In this document: positions 15,186 to 20,748 of the stretch, piece by piece
Position numbering within the stretch: position 1 is the stretch's first letter
Layout: every line of letters starts with the position of its first letter
Source: Bordetella parapertussis
GTDB lineage: Bacteria > Pseudomonadota > Gammaproteobacteria > Burkholderiales > Burkholderiaceae_C
Direction of reading: 5' to 3'
Length of the DNA: 20,748 nt
Assembly (NCBI GenBank): GCA_945882755.1
Contig: CAMCWS010000129.1
Location: 1 to 20,748 of the forward strand
Notes under the pieces: model-generated
Told to the model about the DNA's origin: nothing
Database searches by the model: none
The model's input: the letters and a program-made list of their open reading frames with translations, nothing else
Translations under genes and position numbers: made by a program

Positions 15186-15567
15186 ATATCTATAGTTAAT
15201 TAATATAAATTAGTTTTGCCACAGGCAAAGTGAGCAAATACTAGTTGCGCGCTTCCGAATTTGAATGTACATTAAAAAAATTGCTGAAAGAAATAATTTA
15301 CATAGTTAATTTTTTATCGCTCAGGTACGATCTATGAAAAAAACTGTTAGAGAAAAATTACTAGAGCTTCAACTAATTTCAATTTATTTGAAATTTAGCA
15401 GTGATCTGTTGCTTAAGAATCCTCTATAAAAGTCATTTTCTGGAATTTATACGCCAGTTAAATCATGTATTTAATGGCAGTTGAATGTTAGAAAAATGGG
15501 TTTTGAAGGGGTTTTCTAAAGTAAGGCTCTTACAGAAAGCTCCGAGAAACCTGAAATAAATCTTTGA
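15186..15567. promoter_or_regulatory. AT-rich upstream region of the giant Calx-beta gene
   Basis: This gap of about 380 bp is strongly AT-rich, unlike the first 13 kb. I could not identify a clear sigma-70 pair; TATAAA near 15425 is one possible -10. A frame of 31 codons from ATG 15334 (MKKTVREKLLELQ) has an AGG eight nt upstream but no further support. The promoter of the giant gene is presumably here. Confidence 0.4.
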
Positions 15568-18500
15568 TTGAATAAATTTAACCTTAATATGACGAACTCA
15601 GTAATCAATCTTGGCGCTTATGGCAAATTAATTTTGCCAGTGCAGGTTGATGGTGACCGTTGGTTTTACTACTGGGATGTTAACGGCGATGGACAAGCAA
15701 CTGCAGCAGACAAAACAACGCATATTTATCTAGATTCTTTATTTAAACAAAATGCCGATGGGACATTTAACCCTGGAAGTTTTACAACTAATACATACCG
15801 TTATGCATCTTTAAATGGGGAATTAGTTGCATTGCCAACAATGGGACAAGCCTCGTTCAGCGTATCTAATTTGGCAAGTCAAACTTCAGTTTCTGGGGCA
15901 GCACTCAATAACACTTATGATGATTATTTAGCAATATATGATGGATATTCTTTACCACCAGGCTGGGTAGGGCCACATTTTTGGACATCAAGCCCATATG
16001 GAACTTCCCCAACTACATTAACTTTGAGCGACGGCTACAAAGGAGCTGGTTCAGGTGCACTAGAATTTAATGTGGCCTTGGAATATTTGGGGTCGATTCC
16101 TGCTGTTTCATTCGCAACTACTTCGGGTTCTGCGAATGAAGGCAACAGCGGAAATCAAACTGTCAACGTCACTGCCAATTTAAGTAGTCCAGCAATAACG
16201 GCAGTGACGGTGCCGATAATGCTTAGTGGCACAGCTACGAAGGAAGTAAACGGCGAAGAAGACGATTATTGGGGATACTCTAATCAAATGTATTCCATCA
16301 ACATACCGTTAGGTGGGTTGATGGGATCTGCCACTTTCAGTGTGCAGGGCGATAACAAAGTTGAATCAAACGAAACGGTGATACTTACAATGGGAGCACC
16401 CGTAGGTGCGACCCTAGGAGCAAACACCAGTTACACCCATACTATTACAAATGATGATCCAACAATTTCATTTGCCGCAACTACTGGTTCTGCGAATGAA
16501 AGTAACAGCGGCACCCAAACTGTCTACGTCAGTGCCAACTTAAGCAGTGCAACAACTTCAGTTGTAACGGTTCCAATTACCTACAGCGGGACAGCAACTT
16601 CAGGCTCGGACTACAGCGCAGCAACGACTTCGATCACGATAGCTGCAGGGGCTACAACTGGGACGGCGAGTTTCTCGGTAGTTGGAGATACCGCTTTAGA
16701 GTCCAATGAGACGGTAGTGCTAACAATGGGTACACCTACAGGCGTAACGCTTGGAGCCAACACCAGTTACACCCACACTATTACAAATGATGATGGGGTA
16801 ATTGATCTTGGCGCTGGGGTAATTGATCTTGGCTCTTATGGTAAGTTAATTCTGCCGGTACAGGCTGATGGTGACCGTTGGTTTTACTACTGGGATGTTA
16901 ATGGCGATGGACAAGCAACTGAGGCAGACAAAACAACCCATATTTATCTAGATTCTTTATTTAAACAAAGTGCCGATGGGACATTTAACCCTGGAAGCTT
17001 TACAACCAATACATACCGTTATGCATCTTTAAATGGGGAATTAGTTGCATTGCCAACGATGGGACAAGCCTCGTTCAGCGTATCTAACAGGGCAAATCAA
17101 ACTTCAGTTTCTGGGGCAGCACTCAACAGTACTTATGATGATTATTTGGCAATATATGATGGATATTCTTTACCAACAGGATGGGTAGGGCCACATTTTT
17201 GGACATCAAGCCCATATGGAACTTCCCCAACTACATTAACTTTGAGCGACGGCTACAAAGGAGCTGGTTCAGGTGCACTGGAATTTAATGTGGCCTTAGA
17301 ATATTTAGGGCAACCCCTCCCTTCTTTATTCTTCTCAAAAATTTCAGGGTCAGCAAATGAAGGTAGCAGCAGCAGTGAAACCGTAAATATCACAGTCAAT
17401 TTAAATCGTGCAACAACTGTAGATATCACAGTTCCAATTACTTACAGCGGAACTGCAACACCGAACACCGACTACAGTGAATTAACGACATCCTTAACGA
17501 TAGCTGCAGGTAATACATCTGGCTTGCTAAATTTTAAAGTTATAGGCGACTCTACTGGAGAGCCTGATGAAACTTTAGTGCTTAAAATGGGGACGCCGGT
17601 CAATGCTGGTTTAGACAGTGGTCTCAATACTTACACTCATACTATTATTAATGATGATCTTCCTGAAATTAATATCTCTCATGGCGGTAGAACCTCTTCT
17701 GAAAATAGCTTTTCTTATTGGTATGACCAGTATGTTAATTTAAATTTATCCAGCCCATCAATTTATGATATATTAATCCCGATTGAATATTTAGGAACTG
17801 CGTCTACCACCCAGTCCTTCGGGGTAGATTATATAATCAAAAAAACAGGGTCTGGATCATCGATTTCAGATTCGGTAAATTACATTAAAATACCAGCGGG
17901 AAATACAAGCGGATATATTAATTACACAATTACTCCTGAAGATGTTTTCGAAACTGATGAGACATTAATTATTTCTTTGGGTGAGCCTACGAATGCACAA
18001 CTAGGTTCGAAATCTACATTTATCCATACCATCCAAAATGATGATAATTGGGCAAAACCGTATGTTGGATTTTATGGCTCAACTGAAAATAATTCAAATG
18101 AGGGTAATACAGGAACGACCGATTTCATAATTACTGCATTTGTTTACGGACTTGAGAATAATCGGCCTGATTTAAGCGGAATTGATATAAGTATTCCAAT
18201 TTCTATTGGTGGTAATGCCACTCTAGGAAATGATTTTAGTGTTGTAGGAGATAGTATTTTTATTCCTGCCGGTTCAAGATTTGGTACTTTTGAATTTAGC
18301 GTTCTTGGCGACAGCACTGTAGAGTCCAATGAGACGGTAGTGCTTACGATGGGGACACCCACTGGCGCAACGCTTGGAGCCAACACCAGTTACACCCACA
18401 CCATTACAAATGATGATATCCCCACCATTTCCTTTGCCACAACCACTAGTGCGGCAAATGAAGGTAACAGTGGCAACCAAATTGTCAATGTCACAGCCAA

Positions 18501-20610
18501 TTTAAGCAGTGCAACAACGGCAGCAGTCACGGTGCCGATTACTTACAGCGGCACGGCAACTTCTGGCACGGACTACACCAATACCCCAACATCAATCACG
18601 ATAGCGGTTGGGGCTACAACTGGAACAGCGAGTTTCTCGGTAGTTGGAGATACTGCTTTAGAGACAAATGAGACGGTGGTGCTTACGATGGGTACGCCTA
18701 CAGGCGCAACGCTTGGAGCCAACACCAGTTACACCCACGCCATCACAAATGATGATGTCCCCACCATCTCCTTTGCCACAACTACTAGTGCGGCAAATGA
18801 AGGTAACAGTGGTAACCAAACTGTCAATGTCACAGCTAATTTAAGCAGTGCTGCAACGGCAGCAGTCACAGTACCGATCACTTACAGTGGTACTGCAACT
18901 TCAGGCTCGGACTACATCGGAGCTACGAATTTAATAACTATAGCGGCGGGGTCTACAACTGGGACTGCGAGTTTCTCGGTAGTTGGAGATACCGCTTTAG
19001 AGTCGAATGAGACAGTAGTGCTAACAATGGGTACACCTACAGGCGCAACAGTTGGATCCAACACTTTTTATACGTACACGATAACAAATGATGAAGTAGT
19101 GATTGGTATAAACGCAACCAATTCTTCGGTTTATGAAAATGGCTCACTCAATACTATTTACACATTTACCCGAACAGGAGATTTAAGCGCACCACTTAGC
19201 GTGAACTTTGCGGTTAGCGGAACGGCACACAGTTCTGATTACACGAGTTCACTCAATGTTTTTTCCGAACCAAATAAGGTTTGGACAAAATTGTTGGGAA
19301 CAACCGCTGTTGAAAGTGCAGATGCACTTGCAATTGGGTCAGATGGTTCAATTTATGTAGCAGGAAAGACTGCTGGAAACCTTGATGGTCAAGTCTCTTG
19401 GAATAATGGCTCTTACGATTACTTCGTATCAAAATTTCTGACTGATGGAACCAAAACATGGACTAATGTCCTGGGATCGTCATCAAATGACAAAATAAAT
19501 TCTTTAGCTGTTGCTGCCGATGGTCATATATATGTTACCGGAGAAACACTAGGCAATTTAGATAACAGGGTCAGTTTTGGGCAATCTGATGGATTTTTAA
19601 TTAGGTACCTATCTGACGGTACTAAAGAGTATGGCACAGCACTTTTCGGTTCAAATGCTTCTGACTTTGCTTATGCTATCAGCTCGGCATCCGATGGTGC
19701 TTTATATTTAAGCGGATCAACTAATGGCTGGTTATTTGGGCAACCCCATAGCGGCGGTGGAGATGCTTTTGTTATCAAGTACCTTCCAGACTTGAGTAGG
19801 TCTTGGACTAAAGTGATTGGATCGAATGCTAAAGACGAAGCACGTGCTCTCACAATGGGCTCTGATGGTTCGATCTTTGTAGGGGGAATCACTCAAGGAA
19901 ATTTTGACGGACAAACTAATAGTGGTGGCTACGATGCTTTCATCACCAAATATCTACCCGATGGAACAAAAGCATGGACAAATTTGCTCGGCTCAGTGAG
20001 TAATGACCAAGCCTATGCAATGACAACTGGTATTGATGGATCAATATATATCAGTGGAGGCACAGAAGGAAACTTAGGCGGTCAAACGAATAGTGGTCTT
20101 TATGATGTTTTTGTTGCTAAATATTCAACAGATGGCAATCTAGATTGGGCTAGATTACTGGGTAGTCGTGCTGATGATATTTCTTATGCCATAACTGCAG
20201 GTCTTGATGGCTCTATTTATGTAGGTGGTAAGACATGGAGTACTGATTTCGATGGCCAGATAAGTTTAGGTGGTGGCTATGACGCATTCATCACCAAATT
20301 TCTTCCTGATGGAACAAAGGCTTGGAGTACTGTTTTATCGTCTGACGCATCTGACGAAATTAGGGCACTAAGCATTGGCTTGGATGGATCGTTATATGCC
20401 AGTGGAGAAACAACTGGACACCTAGAAGGCCAAACCAATAGTGGTGGCAGCGATGCCTTCATTATCAAATACCAAGTAACACCTCAAATCATCTTTGCTG
20501 CAGGTTCAGCAACAGCGACTTTAGTAATTGATCCTACTGCAGATAATTTAATTGAAGGAAAAGAAACAGTTGTAGTCACCTTAGCCGAAGGTGTCGGTTA
20601 TTGGAGTTGA
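15568..20610 (+). CDS. Giant Calx-beta / beta-propeller surface protein, truncated by an insertion sequence
   Basis: This 1680-residue acidic repeat protein has the order: module A1 (12-175); two Calx-beta domains (about 178-297, 298-409); module A2 (418-581), differing from A1 at only 9 of 164 residues; five Calx-beta domains (about 582-698, 699-826, 827-951, 952-1063, 1064-1176), most ending in T-I-T-N-D-D; then an eighth Calx-beta split by seven SBBP-type propeller blades of about 57 residues (1238-1636). Each A module carries a calcium loop DVNGDGQATxAD (37-48, 443-454). Calx-beta domains bind Ca2+, so a secreted or cell-surface adhesin is the best guess. No signal peptide is present, which fits type I secretion, but no RTX repeats or export signal remain. 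The start is uncertain: TTG 15568 or ATG 15589, neither with a good ribosome site. The stop TGA is the first three bases of the IS. Confidence 0.88.
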   Translation: MNKFNLNMTNSVINLGAYGKLILPVQVDGDRWFYYWDVNGDGQATAADKTTHIYLDSLFKQNADGTFNPGSFTTNTYRYASLNGELVALPTMGQASFSVSNLASQTSVSGAALNNTYDDYLAIYDGYSLPPGWVGPHFWTSSPYGTSPTTLTLSDGYKGAGSGALEFNVALEYLGSIPAVSFATTSGSANEGNSGNQTVNVTANLSSPAITAVTVPIMLSGTATKEVNGEEDDYWGYSNQMYSINIPLGGLMGSATFSVQGDNKVESNETVILTMGAPVGATLGANTSYTHTITNDDPTISFAATTGSANESNSGTQTVYVSANLSSATTSVVTVPITYSGTATSGSDYSAATTSITIAAGATTGTASFSVVGDTALESNETVVLTMGTPTGVTLGANTSYTHTITNDDGVIDLGAGVIDLGSYGKLILPVQADGDRWFYYWDVNGDGQATEADKTTHIYLDSLFKQSADGTFNPGSFTTNTYRYASLNGELVALPTMGQASFSVSNRANQTSVSGAALNSTYDDYLAIYDGYSLPTGWVGPHFWTSSPYGTSPTTLTLSDGYKGAGSGALEFNVALEYLGQPLPSLFFSKISGSANEGSSSSETVNITVNLNRATTVDITVPITYSGTATPNTDYSELTTSLTIAAGNTSGLLNFKVIGDSTGEPDETLVLKMGTPVNAGLDSGLNTYTHTIINDDLPEINISHGGRTSSENSFSYWYDQYVNLNLSSPSIYDILIPIEYLGTASTTQSFGVDYIIKKTGSGSSISDSVNYIKIPAGNTSGYINYTITPEDVFETDETLIISLGEPTNAQLGSKSTFIHTIQNDDNWAKPYVGFYGSTENNSNEGNTGTTDFIITAFVYGLENNRPDLSGIDISIPISIGGNATLGNDFSVVGDSIFIPAGSRFGTFEFSVLGDSTVESNETVVLTMGTPTGATLGANTSYTHTITNDDIPTISFATTTSAANEGNSGNQIVNVTANLSSATTAAVTVPITYSGTATSGTDYTNTPTSITIAVGATTGTASFSVVGDTALETNETVVLTMGTPTGATLGANTSYTHAITNDDVPTISFATTTSAANEGNSGNQTVNVTANLSSAATAAVTVPITYSGTATSGSDYIGATNLITIAAGSTTGTASFSVVGDTALESNETVVLTMGTPTGATVGSNTFYTYTITNDEVVIGINATNSSVYENGSLNTIYTFTRTGDLSAPLSVNFAVSGTAHSSDYTSSLNVFSEPNKVWTKLLGTTAVESADALAIGSDGSIYVAGKTAGNLDGQVSWNNGSYDYFVSKFLTDGTKTWTNVLGSSSNDKINSLAVAADGHIYVTGETLGNLDNRVSFGQSDGFLIRYLSDGTKEYGTALFGSNASDFAYAISSASDGALYLSGSTNGWLFGQPHSGGGDAFVIKYLPDLSRSWTKVIGSNAKDEARALTMGSDGSIFVGGITQGNFDGQTNSGGYDAFITKYLPDGTKAWTNLLGSVSNDQAYAMTTGIDGSIYISGGTEGNLGGQTNSGLYDVFVAKYSTDGNLDWARLLGSRADDISYAITAGLDGSIYVGGKTWSTDFDGQISLGGGYDAFITKFLPDGTKAWSTVLSSDASDEIRALSIGLDGSLYASGETTGHLEGQTNSGGSDAFIIKYQVTPQIIFAAGSATATLVIDPTADNLIEGKETVVVTLAEGVGYWS
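15601..16092 (+). repeat. Module A, copy 1 (492-bp direct repeat)
   Basis: This encodes residues 12-175 of the giant protein. It is repeated at 16819-17310 with the same length, no indels and only scattered base changes. The module has DGDRWFYYWDVNGDG, an ALPTMGQ turn and a GPHFWTSSPYG segment. I recall similar unnamed modules (W-Y-x-W-D-x-N-G-D-G ... LPT) in cadherin-like or VCBS-type giant proteins. Confidence 0.9.
16795..16836 (+). repeat. 21-bp tandem duplication before module A copy 2
   Basis: GGGGTAATTGATCTTGGCGCT (16795-16815) is followed by an almost identical unit (16816-16836, last bases TCT), encoding GVIDLGA-GVIDLGS. It marks the left joint of the second A module. Confidence 0.8.
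16819..17310 (+). repeat. Module A, copy 2 (492-bp direct repeat)
   Basis: This encodes residues 418-581. Compared with copy 1 there are 9 amino-acid changes in 164, and the calcium loop (443-454) is kept. The high DNA identity points to recent duplication or ongoing gene conversion. Confidence 0.9.
18298..19095 (+). repeat. Near-identical Calx-beta coding repeats
   Basis: The ends of Calx-beta 5, 6 and 7, and of Calx-beta 2 at about 16660-16794, share long stretches of almost identical DNA encoding FSVVGDTALESNETVVLTMG and GANTSYTHTITNDD. The less similar domains 3 and 4 (17311-18045) lie between, so the similar copies are not simply neighbours. Confidence 0.8.
19279..20475 (+). other. Seven-bladed SBBP-type beta-propeller segment
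   Basis: Seven consecutive repeats of about 57 residues follow the pattern W-T-x-x-L-G-S ... A-x-x-x-x-D-G-S-I-Y-V-x-G-x-T-x-G-N-L-x-G-Q ... Y-D-A-F-I-x-K-Y-x-x-D-G-T-K. This is the SBBP (beta-propeller repeat) type, and seven units make a closed propeller. It is flanked by two halves of a Calx-beta domain (NFAVSGTAHSSDYT before, IIFAAGSATATLVIDPTADN after). Confidence 0.85.
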
Positions 20611-20748
20611 CCCTGTAACTCAGTACCACCGGCAGTTTTAATTTGCCGATCGTTTCTCTCGAAACATCTGTGGCGGCAAATATCCCAATGCGCTGTGCGG
20701 ATGGTAAGAATTGTAGTCATCGAACCATGCCTTCAATTGGCTCATCAC
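20608..20748 (-). mobile_element. IS3-family insertion sequence, one end only
   Basis: The element's end is placed at TGACCCTGTAACTCAG (from 20608), where the Calx-beta reading is abruptly lost; IS3-family elements begin with 5'-TG. A transposase C-terminus lies 27 nt inside. The rest of the element, and any target-site duplication, are outside the window. Confidence 0.75.
20638..20748 (-). CDS. IS3-family transposase (OrfB), C-terminal part
   Basis: The minus frame enters from the right edge and ends at TAA (20640-20638). The 36 visible residues include WFDDYNSYHPHSALGYLPP and MFREKRSAN. The block W-x-x-x-Y-N-x-x-H-P-H-S-A-L-G-Y-x-P-P is the well-known C-terminal signature of IS3-type DDE (rve) integrase-like transposases. 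The catalytic residues lie outside the window. Confidence 0.92.
   Translation of the reverse strand: MMSQLKAWFDDYNSYHPHSALGYLPPQMFREKRSAN

Noticed and set aside
15334..15429. 31-codon frame MKKTVREKLLELQ...
   Set aside because: Very short, in AT-rich DNA, no homology recognised; an AGG eight nt upstream is weak evidence.
15568..20610. CRISPR-like or VNTR array suggested by the many repeats
   Set aside because: The repeats are in frame, about 340 or 170 nt long, and encode Calx-beta domains and propeller blades; there are no short repeats with unique spacers.

Overview
The window looks like chromosomal DNA of a betaproteobacterium, probably Burkholderiales/Comamonadaceae (freshwater Limnohabitans/Rhodoferax-type). 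This rests on recognised protein families, gene order and codon use, not on any database search. Nearly all genes in the first 13.5 kb are compact, moderately GC-rich housekeeping or metabolic genes. From about 13.8 kb the base composition becomes clearly AT-rich and the content turns accessory: a broken outer-membrane protein gene, an isolated small gene, a giant repeat protein and an insertion sequence.

Layout. (1) 1-2390: a YhaJ-like LysR regulator (minus, runs off the left edge) is divergent from a pirin-family gene (YhaK-like) and a flavodoxin/WrbA-like gene, which ends in a strong intrinsic terminator. (2) 2415-3116: a DUF599 membrane protein, convergent with the next cluster. (3) 3164-7724: a biotin cluster, with bioB divergent from bioA-bioF-bioD. 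The three plus-strand bio genes overlap by 4 nt each and are followed by a small two-helix membrane protein. bioA appears to start at a CTG codon. (4) 11790-7759 (minus): a tight five-gene operon, otnK-otnC-otnI (acid-sugar catabolism), trhO (tRNA U34 hydroxylation) and a small unknown protein. (5) 12058-13461: a YdgA-like DUF945 protein. (6) About 13478-13565 (minus): the 4.5S signal recognition particle RNA gene, recognised by its conserved apical core. (7) 13834-14442: an outer-membrane beta-barrel gene with an in-frame amber codon exactly in its signal-peptidase motif. (8) 14618-14953 (minus): a small conserved hypothetical gene. (9) 15568-20610: a 1680-residue Calx-beta repeat protein carrying two near-identical 164-residue modules and a seven-bladed beta-propeller that seems to be inserted inside its last Calx-beta domain. 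(10) 20608-20748: the end of an IS3-type element (minus) that truncates the giant gene; the first three bases of the element supply the stop codon.

How the genes work together: bioA, bioF, bioD and bioB cover the four late biotin steps from pimeloyl-ACP/CoA; bioC and bioH are not in the window. OtnI, OtnK and OtnC together would convert oxo-tetronates to dihydroxyacetone phosphate, but the first dehydrogenase is not here. The LysR/pirin/flavodoxin set resembles the E. coli yhaJ-yhaK neighbourhood and may respond to quinones or aromatics. The giant Calx-beta/propeller protein is the least ordinary item: probably a secreted or surface calcium-binding adhesin, now broken by the insertion sequence.
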